Below are positions 27,945 through 37,600 of a DNA stretch of 64,000 nt, piece after piece. A model generated the notes under the pieces. That model did no database searches. It was not told the DNA's origin and was given only the letters and a program-made list of their open reading frames with translations. Source of the stretch: Blautia argi (GTDB lineage Bacteria > Bacillota > Clostridia > Lachnospirales > Lachnospiraceae); assembly GCF_003287895.1 (NCBI RefSeq), contig NZ_CP030280.1:2917501-2981500 (forward strand), read 5' to 3'. The position numbers were made by a program, and so were the translations under genes. Each line of letters opens with the position of its first letter. Within the stretch, counting starts at the first letter, position 1.

Positions 27945-28168
27945 GAAAAAAAGAGCGTACAGAAAAAAAGACTATAAAAAATATGAAAATGAAAATTGCC
28001 AGAATGGAAAAAAATCTTTCCCAGATACAACTGGCAGAACGGGTAGGCGTTACCAGACAGACCATTGGTATGATAGAAGCCGGGGACTTTAACCCTTCAC
28101 TGAAATTATGCATTTCTATCTGTAAAGAACTGGACTGTACTCTAAACGACTTATTCTGGGAAGAATAA
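27941..28168 (+). CDS. Small XRE-family transcriptional regulator
   Basis: 75 residues with one lambda-repressor-like helix-turn-helix: LSQIQLAERVGVTRQTIGMI (~residue 26-45), ending LDCTLNDLFWEE as in YozG/PlsR-type regulators paired with membrane proteins. The likely start is TTG at 27941, overlapping the previous stop and preceded by AAGG. An internal ATG at 27983 has no ribosome site but would still contain the whole domain. Probably controls its own small operon. Confidence 0.88.
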   Translation: MRKKERTEKKTIKNMKMKIARMEKNLSQIQLAERVGVTRQTIGMIEAGDFNPSLKLCISICKELDCTLNDLFWEE

Positions 28169-28183
28169 AATGCTCTTAATCAG

Positions 28184-28217
28184 AAAAGGAGAGGCTGCTG
28201 CGACAGTCCCTCCTTTT
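28184..28217. terminator. Bidirectional terminator between XRE and MBL genes
   Basis: AAAAGGAG pairs with CTCCTTTT, with an inner GGCTG/CAGTCC pairing, between two convergent genes. A-run and T-run on either side serve both strands. Confidence 0.7.
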
Positions 28218-28241
28218 CTATACGATTCTATCTAACGCCCT

Positions 28242-29393
28242 TTACGGATTACAGCTTCCGCAGCCTGTGTAACCATTGTCTTTTAACATTTGTAAATCAC
28301 CTTTGTAATAAGCCCGATTCTTCTCCCCCATCTGTCTGACAGAGCCACAGTCCGGCTTGTGGATTTTCTTTGTATGTACATTAAGAACATAGTCACAATG
28401 CTCTGCATCACTGTTGTTAAACAGTTCCAGACTTTCATTTTTATCGTCCTGTCCGCCGGAATTTCCCCGCTGTCCGGGGGTGTAGTCCTGACAGGGCTGT
28501 TGCTCAGAGGAAATTTGACTGCCATCGCTGTGCAGAATCACAGTTCCCTGCTTGTCTGTTCGGAAAACCGGTGTCTTCTTTTCTTTTATCAAAGACATGG
28601 TATCTTTTCTGGGGTGACCGTAGCTGTTGTCTGCGCCGCAGCTTATCACACAGTAAGACGGAGCGACCTGCTCGAAAAACTCCCGGCTCACATGAGATCC
28701 ATGATGATTCATCAGCATCACATCAGCCTGAATATCCGTGCCTGCCGCCAAAATCTCTTTCTCACTCTCCAGGCCTATATCGCCGCCAATGAAAAAGCGA
28801 TTTTCTCCGTTTTCCAAAATCATTCCCACAGAATCCTGATTTTCGTCCTCATGTCCATAGGATACCGGAGAAATAATACGAAATTCTGCGCTTCCCAAAG
28901 TGTACTTCTCTCCCACCTTTGGGTGTACTGCTTCATAAGACTTTTCATTTACTGCTTTTTCATAAGAACGGTAAATTGCAGAATCTGTTTCGTAATCCGG
29001 TGTAAGCAGGGTATCTACAGGAAAATTATGCAATGCACCAATAGCCCCTGCCAGATGGTCTTCGTCAAAATGGGAAATCAGAAGATAGTCCAGCTTTTCC
29101 ACTTTCTGCTCTTTCAGATAGCTGACTACAAAAGAAGAGCTTTCTCTTGCGCCACCGTCTATGAGCATATAATGTCCCTCTGATTCTGCCAAGATGGCAT
29201 TTCCCTGTCCCACGTCCAGATACTGCACGGTCAGAGAACCCGTCTTCTGCGGATTTGATGTTTCCACCACATTCTGCTGTTGTGATGAAGGCGCTTCTGT
29301 GCGGTCTGCCTCTTGCGTATTACACCCCGTAAAACACAGACTCAGAAGCAGCAGAACTGTCAGCAAATGCTTCCACTTGTATTTTATCATCAT
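28242..29393 (-). CDS. ComEC/Rec2-related metallo-beta-lactamase-fold lipoprotein
   Basis: 383 residues. N-terminal lipoprotein signal with SLCFTGCN lipobox (Cys ~24). MBL domain at ~50-280: LISHFDEDHLAGAIG (~residue 103) holds the HxxxDH metal ligands, then GGDIG (~205) and MLMNHHGSH (~230), all as in the ComEC-like DNA/phosphodiester hydrolase group. The C-terminal ~55 residues (VLNVHTKKIHKPDC...MGEKNRAYYKG...YTGCGSC) resemble the small metal-binding domain of Ada. It should be an extracellular, membrane-attached hydrolase, possibly acting on DNA. It starts 5 nt after the AGCS symporter stop. Confidence 0.87.
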   Translation of the reverse strand: MMIKYKWKHLLTVLLLLSLCFTGCNTQEADRTEAPSSQQQNVVETSNPQKTGSLTVQYLDVGQGNAILAESEGHYMLIDGGARESSSFVVSYLKEQKVEKLDYLLISHFDEDHLAGAIGALHNFPVDTLLTPDYETDSAIYRSYEKAVNEKSYEAVHPKVGEKYTLGSAEFRIISPVSYGHEDENQDSVGMILENGENRFFIGGDIGLESEKEILAAGTDIQADVMLMNHHGSHVSREFFEQVAPSYCVISCGADNSYGHPRKDTMSLIKEKKTPVFRTDKQGTVILHSDGSQISSEQQPCQDYTPGQRGNSGGQDDKNESLELFNNSDAEHCDYVLNVHTKKIHKPDCGSVRQMGEKNRAYYKGDLQMLKDNGYTGCGSCNP

Positions 29394-29398
29394 TTTTC

Positions 29399-30763
29399 TT
29401 ACCTCTTATTTTTCAGCCCGGCAAAGTAGTCTTTTGTTTCTTTTATGACAACAGGACTTAATCCCAAAAGTCCTATCAGATTTGGAAACGCCATGCAGGC
29501 ATTGGTAATATCCGCCAGAAGCCAGATGGGCTGCAGTTCCAGATAGGGCGCTGCCGCTACGCAGGCAATATAAAGCACCTTGTATAAAACCACCCACTTG
29601 ACACCCTTGCACAGGTAAACAAGACACCTCTCTCCATAATAGCACCAGCTGATAATTGTGGTAAATGCAAAGAAAATCAGTCCGACGGATACCATATACA
29701 TGCCCAGATTTCCCGGCAATCCGGCATTATAGGCAGCATTTGACAGCTTTCCGCCGTCCAGATTTGTAGTATCCAGATATCCGGAGGTAATCACCACAAT
29801 TCCCGTCATAGTACAAATCACAATGGTTGTGAAAAAAACGCTGGTCATGGAAACCAGACCCTGACGGACACAGGATTTTGTCTTTGCCGCTGCCACGACA
29901 ATAGGGGAACTTCCAAGCCCCGCCTCATTGGTATACACGCCTCTGGCAATTCCTGTACGCATGGCAGTCATTACGGAAATAAATACGGTTCCTGCCGCGC
30001 CGCCTGCCACTGCATGAGGGGTAAAGGCAGAAGTCACAATCAGCTTCAATGCTCCCGGAATCGCCTCTGCATTCAGAATCAAAATCAACAGAGAACCCAG
30101 GATATAAAACATTGCCATAAACGGCACAATCAATTCCGCTGTACTGGATATAGACTTAATCCCGCCAAGTACCACGCACGCCACTGCCACTGCCACTACG
30201 ATTCCGATAATCCACACCGGAATGCCAAAGGCTTCACTGGTGGATTCTGTAATGGCATTGACCTGAGGAAAGGTTCCGCAGCCCAGCATAGCAGTCATAA
30301 TTCCAAAGAACGCAAAAAGCTTTGCCAGCCATTTCCATTTCTCTCCCATGCCGTTCTGTATGTAATACATGGGGCCGCCGCAGATTTGTCCGTTCTCATC
30401 TACGGAACGGTATTTCACTGCCAGAACCCCCTCTGCATATTTGGTTGCCATGCCTAAAAAAGCGGACACCCACATCCAGAAGAGCGCTCCCGGACCTCCT
30501 GCGCGAAGAGCGGTTGCCACGCCTACAATACTTCCTGTACCAATGGTCGCCGCCAGCGCAGTACACAAAGAGCCAAAGGCGGAAACATCGCCTTCCCCTT
30601 CCTCCTTCTGAAAAATGTATTTCATAGCCAGACCCAGCTTACTAATCTGAAGTCCTTTCAATCGCACAGTAAAATACAGCCCTGTGGCCAAAAGCAGCAG
30701 CAATGTAGGCGGTCCCCACACAATGGTCTGTATTTTCTCTAAAACAGGTACCAGACTATCCAT
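29399..30763 (-). CDS. Sodium:alanine/glycine symporter (AGCS family)
   Basis: 454 residues with about ten hydrophobic helices. Family signatures include ATGLYFTVRLKGLQ (N-terminal), FGSLCTALAATIGTGSIVGVATAL (~residue 63-86) and GGPMYYIQNGMG. Imports small neutral amino acids (alanine, glycine) with sodium. Only ~35 nt separate it from the terminator of the upstream NSS gene, which leaves no room for a glycine riboswitch. It is followed at 5 nt by the MBL lipoprotein gene. Confidence 0.95.
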   Translation of the reverse strand: MDSLVPVLEKIQTIVWGPPTLLLLLATGLYFTVRLKGLQISKLGLAMKYIFQKEEGEGDVSAFGSLCTALAATIGTGSIVGVATALRAGGPGALFWMWVSAFLGMATKYAEGVLAVKYRSVDENGQICGGPMYYIQNGMGEKWKWLAKLFAFFGIMTAMLGCGTFPQVNAITESTSEAFGIPVWIIGIVVAVAVACVVLGGIKSISSTAELIVPFMAMFYILGSLLILILNAEAIPGALKLIVTSAFTPHAVAGGAAGTVFISVMTAMRTGIARGVYTNEAGLGSSPIVVAAAKTKSCVRQGLVSMTSVFFTTIVICTMTGIVVITSGYLDTTNLDGGKLSNAAYNAGLPGNLGMYMVSVGLIFFAFTTIISWCYYGERCLVYLCKGVKWVVLYKVLYIACVAAAPYLELQPIWLLADITNACMAFPNLIGLLGLSPVVIKETKDYFAGLKNKR

Positions 30764-30797
30764 TGTACACCTCTTTCTTCTATATCATTTGTAAATT

Positions 30798-30834
30798 CAA
30801 AAACGGGCTGCAGCAATTTTTCATGCAGCAGCCC
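30798..30834 (-). terminator. Intrinsic terminator of the NSS transporter gene
   Basis: GGGCTGCTGCA pairs with TGCTGCAGCCC around an A+T loop, followed by GTTTTTG on the minus strand. Confidence 0.8.
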
Positions 30835-30882
30835 TGTTATTATATCGTATTTTTCTGTATTCGTACAGTCCGAAAAGCCATA

Positions 30883-32202
30883 TCAGCCAATTCCCTTATA
30901 AATCAGACCTAAAATAAACACGATTACAGCCAGAGGCACATACAGATATTTTGCCACAGGCTTAAACAATACAGGAAGTTTCTTTTCTCTTCCTGTTTCC
31001 AGTTCCTCTTTAATTCTGTCAAAGCCCAGAATGTAGTAAATAGAAACCGCACCTAAAACTGCGCCAAATGGAACGACAATAATGGTGATAAAGTCCATCC
31101 AGTGTCCCACTCTTGCTTCTTCTTCCAGAAACAGTCCCACAACAAGAGTCAGCGCTCCACATAGAAGAACTGCACGGTTTCTCTTCATCTGGAACTTGTG
31201 CTGCCAGCTTTCAATAACCGCCTCGAACATATTAATGAGAGAGGTAATGCCCGCAAAGCAGACAGACAGGAAAAAGATAATGGCAAACAGCCTTCCCATA
31301 GGCATCTGGCGGAAAATATTGGGAATGGTTACAAACATCAGGGACGGACCTGCTGTAGGTTCAATTCCGAAAGCAAAGACTGCCGGCATAATCGCAAGGG
31401 CAGACAGCATAGCTGCAATGGTATCAAAGAAAGCAGTCTGCAGGGACGCTTTGGGAATATTCTCCTTTTTGCTTAAATAAGAGCCATAAACAATCATTCC
31501 GGAGCCTGTAATAGACAAAGAAAAAAAGGCCTGTCCCATAGCCATAACCCAGGTATCCACATTTGCCAGCGCCTCCCATTTAGGAACAAACAGAAACTTA
31601 TAGCCTTCTGCTGCCCCCGGCAGGAAAAATACCCGGATTGCCAGAACTGCAAAAAGCAGGAAAAACAGCGGCATTAAAATTTTATTTGCCTTCTCAATCT
31701 GTGTCGCCGCGCCAATGAGAAGAATCACCACGGTTGCACCAATGACAATCACATGCCAGGGAACGTTTCCCATCATGGCAGTGACTTCACCAAAATACTC
31801 TGCGGAATCTCGCTCCAGAACCGTGTTTGTCACAGAACCGCATAAAAACCGCAGTACCCAGCCAATAATAACAGAATACCCAATGGCAATGCCAAGAGAA
31901 CCAAGAAGAGGTATCCAGCCCATAATTTTTCCAATCTTGCCTTTGTTTATGGAAGACCAGCAATGCTCATAAGAGCCAAGGGTTCCGGTTCCTGCCCGCC
32001 TTCCGATAGCAAATTCTGCGGAAAGGCCCACAAAACCGAAAAGACAGATAAAGAAAATATAGGGTATTAAAAAGGCCGCGCCGCCGTATTCTCCCAGACG
32101 GTACGGGAACATCCAGATGTTTCCCAGTCCTACTGCAGAACCGACACAGGCAAGCACAAATCCCAGAGAGTTGGTAAAACTCCCGTTTTTATGTGTATGC
32201 AT
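30883..32202 (-). CDS. Neurotransmitter:sodium symporter (NSS) family transporter
   Basis: 439 residues with eleven or so membrane helices. The start contains the NSS signature GFVLACVGSAVGLGNIWMFP (residues ~14-33), the unwound TM1 that forms the sodium and substrate sites. Bacterial relatives (LeuT, MhsT, TyrT) import amino acids with sodium; substrate cannot be assigned from sequence. Single gene with its own promoter and terminator. Confidence 0.95.
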   Translation of the reverse strand: MHTHKNGSFTNSLGFVLACVGSAVGLGNIWMFPYRLGEYGGAAFLIPYIFFICLFGFVGLSAEFAIGRRAGTGTLGSYEHCWSSINKGKIGKIMGWIPLLGSLGIAIGYSVIIGWVLRFLCGSVTNTVLERDSAEYFGEVTAMMGNVPWHVIVIGATVVILLIGAATQIEKANKILMPLFFLLFAVLAIRVFFLPGAAEGYKFLFVPKWEALANVDTWVMAMGQAFFSLSITGSGMIVYGSYLSKKENIPKASLQTAFFDTIAAMLSALAIMPAVFAFGIEPTAGPSLMFVTIPNIFRQMPMGRLFAIIFFLSVCFAGITSLINMFEAVIESWQHKFQMKRNRAVLLCGALTLVVGLFLEEEARVGHWMDFITIIVVPFGAVLGAVSIYYILGFDRIKEELETGREKKLPVLFKPVAKYLYVPLAVIVFILGLIYKGIG

Positions 32203-32248
32203 TTAATTTTACCTCCTGCTGCGTTAATTTTCAAAACTATGCCTCTTC

Positions 32249-32277
32249 AATGTAGCAAAGTTCCCCTGGAAAGTCAA
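32249..32277 (-). promoter_or_regulatory. Promoter of the NSS transporter gene
   Basis: Read on the minus strand: TTGACT (32272-32277), 17-bp spacer, TACATT (32249-32254), 47 nt upstream of the ATG at 32202. Confidence 0.65.
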
Positions 32278-32360
32278 CAAAAACTCTTACACTTTCCGAT
32301 GTTTTTTTTACACATTTGTGGTATATTTATTTTTGATATACTGATACAGGGGAGATACAT

Positions 32361-32999
32361 ATGGATACTTTTATTTTTATTCTGGAAATTATAGGGACCA
32401 TTGCCTTTGCTTCTTCCGGCGCTATGATTGCCGTTGAAAAGAAAATGGATATTTTCGGAGTGAATATTCTGGGCGCCACCACTGCAGTGGGTGGCGGTAT
32501 CATGCGTGATGTCATTTTGGGAGTTACTCCTCCCACAGCCTTTGCAAAACCGGTTTATATCCTGTTTGCAATCCTTACCTCTACTCTGCTCTTTGCCATT
32601 GTATACACCACCCCGGATATCCTGCACTCTAAAATCAAAAATAAAATTTATGACAAGATTATGCTCTGGTGCGATACCGTGGGACTTGGAATTTTCACTG
32701 TGCTGGGAATCCAGACTGCCTCCCGTCTGGTAACAGAGGACAATCCCTTTTTCTTTATTTTCATCGGGGTTTTAACAGGTGTAGGCGGCGGTGTACTCCG
32801 TGACATTATGGCAGGGGAAACACCTTATATTCTGGTGCGGGAAATCTATGCCAGCGCCTCTATTGCAGGGGGAATTGTCTATGTTGTATGCCGCAGCTCT
32901 GTAGGCGAAGCCTCCGGCATGCTTCTGGGGCTTGGTGTTACCGTGGTTATCCGCGCTCTTGCCACGCATTTTCACTGGAATCTTCTGCGGATTCGTTGA
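32361..32999 (+). CDS. TRIC-like cation channel family protein (UPF0126)
   Basis: 212 residues made of two similar three-helix repeats plus a seventh helix. Each repeat carries the family signature: GVNILGATTAVGGGIMRD (~residue 33-50) and GVLTGVGGGVLRDIMAG (~136-152). Bacterial members (YicG/UPF0126) are trimeric potassium-selective channels; physiological role uncertain. ATG at 32361 follows a GGGGAG site. Confidence 0.9.
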   Translation: MDTFIFILEIIGTIAFASSGAMIAVEKKMDIFGVNILGATTAVGGGIMRDVILGVTPPTAFAKPVYILFAILTSTLLFAIVYTTPDILHSKIKNKIYDKIMLWCDTVGLGIFTVLGIQTASRLVTEDNPFFFIFIGVLTGVGGGVLRDIMAGETPYILVREIYASASIAGGIVYVVCRSSVGEASGMLLGLGVTVVIRALATHFHWNLLRIR

Positions 33000-33023
33000 C
33001 GTGCTGTCAAAAAGTGCTATACT
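32996..33023 (+). promoter_or_regulatory. Promoter of the YqeY-like gene
   Basis: TTGACG (32996-33001) overlapping the TRIC-like stop codon, 16-bp spacer, TATACT (33018-33023), 32 nt upstream of the ATG at 33056. Confidence 0.6.
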
Positions 33024-33055
33024 AATAGGAAACTATGTGAAGGAGATGTTAAAAC

Positions 33056-33502
33056 ATGAGCAAAATTGATGAAGTCAGAAAAGCTATGGTCGCTGCCATG
33101 AAAGCAGGTGATAAAGAACGAAAAGAATCCCTGTCTATGCTGCTTTCCGCATTGAAAAATAAAGCCATTGACAAACGGGAGGATTTAACAGAAGCAGAAG
33201 AAAACGAGGTTGTCTTAAAGGAAATTAAGCAAACAAAAGAAACTCTGGAACTGACACCTGCAGACAGAACCGATATGATAGAAGAATGTACCAAACGAAT
33301 CGCTGTATATGAAGAATTTGCTCCCAAGATGTTAAATGAAGAGGAAATCAAAGAGGTGATTCAGGGCGTACTGGCAGAACTGGAAATCACAGCTCCAACC
33401 GGAAAAGAAAAAGGAAAAATCATGAAAGTGCTGATGCCTAAGGTGAAAGGCATTGCGGACGGCAAGCTGGTGAATCAGGTGCTGGCTTCTATGATGGAGT
33501 AA
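33056..33502 (+). CDS. GatB/YqeY domain protein
   Basis: 148 residues matching the free-standing YqeY family: KAMVAAMKAGDKERKESLSML near the N-terminus, then ELTPADRTDMIEEC and a C-terminal GKEKGKIMKVLMPKVKG helix bundle as in the tail of GatB. The tail domain of GatB contacts tRNA in the amidotransferase; the isolated protein has no firmly established role. Monocistronic, convergent with the glycosidase operon. Confidence 0.93.
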   Translation: MSKIDEVRKAMVAAMKAGDKERKESLSMLLSALKNKAIDKREDLTEAEENEVVLKEIKQTKETLELTPADRTDMIEECTKRIAVYEEFAPKMLNEEEIKEVIQGVLAELEITAPTGKEKGKIMKVLMPKVKGIADGKLVNQVLASMME

Positions 33503-33516
33503 GACGGAAAGGATTC

Positions 33517-33564
33517 AAAAAAGCTGCTGCGCGAAAACATCACATTTGTTTCGCGCAGCAGCTT
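33517..33564 (-). terminator. Strong terminator of the arabinogalactan locus
   Basis: A perfect 16-bp stem (AAGCTGCTGCGCGAAA at 33521-33536 with its complement at 33549-33564) and 12-nt loop, followed by TTTTTT on the minus strand. Confidence 0.85.
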
Positions 33565-33581
33565 CTCGGTTATTCTGTTAT

Positions 33582-34601
33582 TCAGAACTTTTCTATTTTC
33601 TCTGCCGCATATTGAAGAATTTTAGCTGCATCGCTGGTGTCTGACGTTCCGTTACGATTTACATCAGCTGCTTTTTCTTCCTCTTCTGTAAACTCCTGAT
33701 ATTCTGCGGCTGCCTTGAGAACCATTGCGGAATCTGAGCTGTCTATAACTCCATTTGCGTCCACATCACCTAAAAGGCGCGCCTTTAGAATCTCTTCCAC
33801 CAATGTTTTTACTGCTTCCCCTACTTCCGATGTGCTGGATTCTTCTCTGTCATAAACGGCCTTGGCTATATCAACTGCTTCCTGCAATCCGGCAATACTG
33901 TCTTCTACATAGCAATCTGCATTTTTCAGAATTTCCTCCGCTTTATCCAAAGCATTTTTCAGCTCAGACTTTTCTGCCTTTCTGACAAGCCCTGCCATAG
34001 CCTCTGCCAGACGCTGATAAGACCGATTAATCGCCTCATCTGATGCCTGCTGATCTTGGGCAGTTTTCTTTGCAGCCTCCAGGGCGTTTTCCAACTCTTT
34101 CACACTGGAAGAAGTGTACTGCTCTTTATTCTTCAGCAATTCTTCTGCCTTCTGAATAAGGATATCCAGCCTTGTGTTTTCCCCTTTGAGCATAAGGGCA
34201 GTGACTGCGTCCATCAGCCTTCTGGTTGCCGCATTTACGGTTTCCTGGTCTGCGCTCTCCTCTTGCAGCACCTTTTCAGCTTCTGTCAGAGCAGCCTTCA
34301 CCGCGTCCACACTTTCCGTTGTGTACTGTGATAAAGCTTCCGTATCCGCAAGGATTGCCTTTGCACCTTCAACAGCTGCCTGCAGGCCTATACGCTGCAC
34401 TTCGCCTTCCAGCAGATTACATGCTGTGAGCAGTTCTAAAAATGCCTGATCTATTTCTTCCTGTGCGGCTTCCTGGTTTTCCAACAAAGCTCTTGCAATG
34501 TCCAGCGCTTCCTCTACCCTTTTCCAGCTTTCCTCTGTATAGCAATTATTTTCCTTCTGCTCCTGTTCCAGCTTTTCTGCCATCTGCACCGCCAGTTTTA
34601 G
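33582..34601 (-). repeat. Duplicated FIVAR-dockerin arm, copy in the GH30 gene
   Basis: Encodes four FIVAR repeats plus dockerin that align without large gaps to the C-terminal arm of the GH43 protein (37693-38712). Shared stretches include LAVQMAEKLE, CYTEESW, LDILIQKAEELL and MAGLVRKAEKSELKNALDKA. Confidence 0.85.
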
Positions 34602-37600
34602 TCCGGTACAATCTGCTGTATCAGAAGGATTATCTTCGCCTTCCAGTTCCTGAAGCACCTTCTCGATTTCTGTGCAGGCTGTATCAATATCCTCCTGGCT
34701 GGTACTTCCTTTATAGAGAAACTCTCTTGCTGCATCTGTCAGGGTGTCCAATGCCTCCAGGGCGTTCTCTTCATATTGACTTCTGTCAAGATCTGCCACC
34801 TTTGCCAGCTGTTCCTTCAGTTGCTGCGTATCAAAAATCCTCTGCACTCTTATATAGGACAGTACCGGATCCGGTCCTTTGTCCGGTGCAACTGTAAACG
34901 TCACTTCCCCGTCAGCATCACAGGTAAACTCATAGGTTTCCTCACTCCATGGATTTCCGTCCTTCCAGGTGTTTGCTGCTCCCAGCTCCTGTGTGGTTTC
35001 TCCCATGGTCACAGATACCTTCATAGGTCTGTCCTGATTCCACCATTCTTTAAATCCCATATTAATTCTGTAATTTCCTGCTTCCAGAGGAATCTTATAC
35101 TCAATACTCTGTCCTGCTTTTGCATACCAGCCGGTATCATAATTATCCTCTTTATCTCCGTTATATGCTCCGTACTCTTCGAGGTAGCCCCAGCTTCCCT
35201 CCTGATATTTCTGATCCGGCGCCTTGTTTTTTAAATCTGCGTAAGATTCTGTTTCCTCATAAACCGGAGAATCCGGGCTGTTGCAGTCTATAAAATACTG
35301 TACTGTTTCCGGCACAACCTGCACCCTTACAGATGCCCTTACCGAAGTGCCTTCTATGCTTCCTGTCAGAGTTGTACTGTGTGTAAAGTCTTCCCCTGCC
35401 AAATCCCATTCTACCTCTTTTTCAATGCGATTTCCCATATTGGTAACCGTATAAACACGGTCAGGCAATTTGGGCTGTACACCGTCTACTGTATAGAGCG
35501 CTGAAATTGGTTCCACACTTTCAATTCTCTCTTCTAATTCTCCTGTAACAATTCTTCCGCTGCTGATTTCTACCAGCTTATCTCCCTGTCCTTCTGATTT
35601 TGAAATGGTTAGCGTATGCGTGCCTTCTCCCAGATTTCCTGTATTATAAAGCAACGTATTTCCTGTTTTCTCTTCTGCCTCTAAAGAAAGCTGCTGACAT
35701 GCTCCATTGTCTACGGAAACATCTACCATTGCTCCCTCCGGCGCTTTACTGCCGTAAATCATTGCCTGATTTCCTTCAAAGGTAAAAGTTACTGCCCCGT
35801 TTTCTTCTGTTGTATATTTTCCGTTTCCGAAGTCTTCCGCAGATTCTCCCCAGGAACCTTCATAAGTAAATTTGTTCACATCAGATACCCAATCCACCTC
35901 CGGTGTGGCGGTATCTGCTTCTACAATTTCACTGTAATTTTCCACATCGCATACAGCGCTTCCGTCATTCGCCCGGATAACATAAGTAGAAACAGAATTC
36001 TGAGGAAGTGTCACGTCCAGTACTTTATCTGTGACGTCCTGTGTTTCTACCAGTTCACAACTCTCCGTATCTGAGGTTCGATAAACTTCCGCGGTTTCTG
36101 CTCCCGGAAGCAGACCAAGATCTAAAGTCGTCTGTCTTTCCCCGTCAAAGTTCTGTGCAACAAGAACCAGTTCATCACCGGAAGGCGAAACTGCAGCACA
36201 CATGTTTTCGTCGCCCACATCAACCATGGTATATCCGGCTTTTAAATATTTACTATACTGCATCATGGTGTAGAATTGCTTTGTAACTGCCCAGTATCCT
36301 TCTCCCGGCACACCGTCCTTTCTGTTTCCGTTTTCATCTACCAGATTGGTGTGATAATCCGGCACCGGCTGTCCGTCTTTTTCAAAGACTGTATGAAGCA
36401 GTCCCCAGTTGGAATTTGTCTGCAGACACTCATATTCACTATCTGCAATCAACCACGCAATCCATGCCGTAGGCTTCATATATTTCAAATCCGCCATAAT
36501 CCCCTCACTCTGAGAGCGTGTATTTGCTGCTTCCATGGATTCATGACAACCCTCGTAATGACTTCCGCCTCCTTTTGTCACTTCTGACATCCAAAGCCCT
36601 TTATCATAGCTTTCTGCCAGATTGTGAAGTTGCCGTCTTTCTGCATTATTTCCGCTGTAGGTATGCGCGCTTATGGTTTCCATATTTTCCTTCACATCTT
36701 CGTCCAGACGGTCAAAGGATTGTATCGCATTCCAAAGAGCGGTTTCATCGGTTCCGGTAAGCTTTACATCTCCCAGGCTGCCTCCAAACTCTTCCGCGTT
36801 AAGGGCATTCTGCATTTCCCGGTAAGCCCATGACTGCAGTTCTCCCGTATTGAAAATACAGCCTTCCTGCTTTGTACTTCCTGCCTGCCAGTAATTTGTG
36901 TCCGGCTCATTTAATGGCTCGATATAAGATACTCCAACACCAAATTTATTCTTCAAATCTTCGTCGATCCATTTCGCAGCCCGTGCCATATACAGTGCAA
37001 AATCATCGTAACAGTCCTCTTTCAGATTATTCAAATCATCGCTGTAGCCCCCGGTAGAGGTACCGGACTTTGTCATATAATAAGGCGGCGAATTGGAAAA
37101 CACCTTATTAATGATATCATTTTTCTGACCTGTTTCCTGTGCATAATCATATCGATACTGATTGGCAGCTTCCAGTATCCAAAGCTGTCCTGCATCGCTC
37201 ATTTCTTCTGTACTTTTGCTATAGAAAGCTTCTGCATCAAATGCCTGACTGCCGTCCTTTGTTCCTGTCATGTCCTCTGTCCAACCCGGTACGATTCCTT
37301 CTATCCTCTTTATGGAGGTATCCTCCTTGTCCCCTCCACCCACATTATAGCGCACAATATTCAGGTTCAGATATTCCGGTGAAAATGCCAATTCTGCGAT
37401 CTCCTCTCTGTCGGGTCTGCCATTTCCGTTCCAGTCTGCATCTCCCCAGGAACCAATCACATTTCCCCACCAGCAAAGAGATGTTCCCCAGCCTTCCAGA
37501 GTCTGATAATGAATGCCCGGATTTACAGAAATTTCTCCATAGGAAACATCGTTACCCTCAGCCATGACGGGAACCGCCATGGCTGAAAGCATTGCAGAAC

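Noticed and set aside
28359..29183. 274-codon plus-strand frame opposite the MBL lipoprotein gene
   Set aside because: The minus-strand gene has a full lipobox, MBL motifs and normal codon use; the opposite frame shows none of these.
30764..30797. Glycine riboswitch ahead of the AGCS symporter
   Set aside because: Only about 35 nt lie between the upstream terminator and the start codon, too short for the aptamer.
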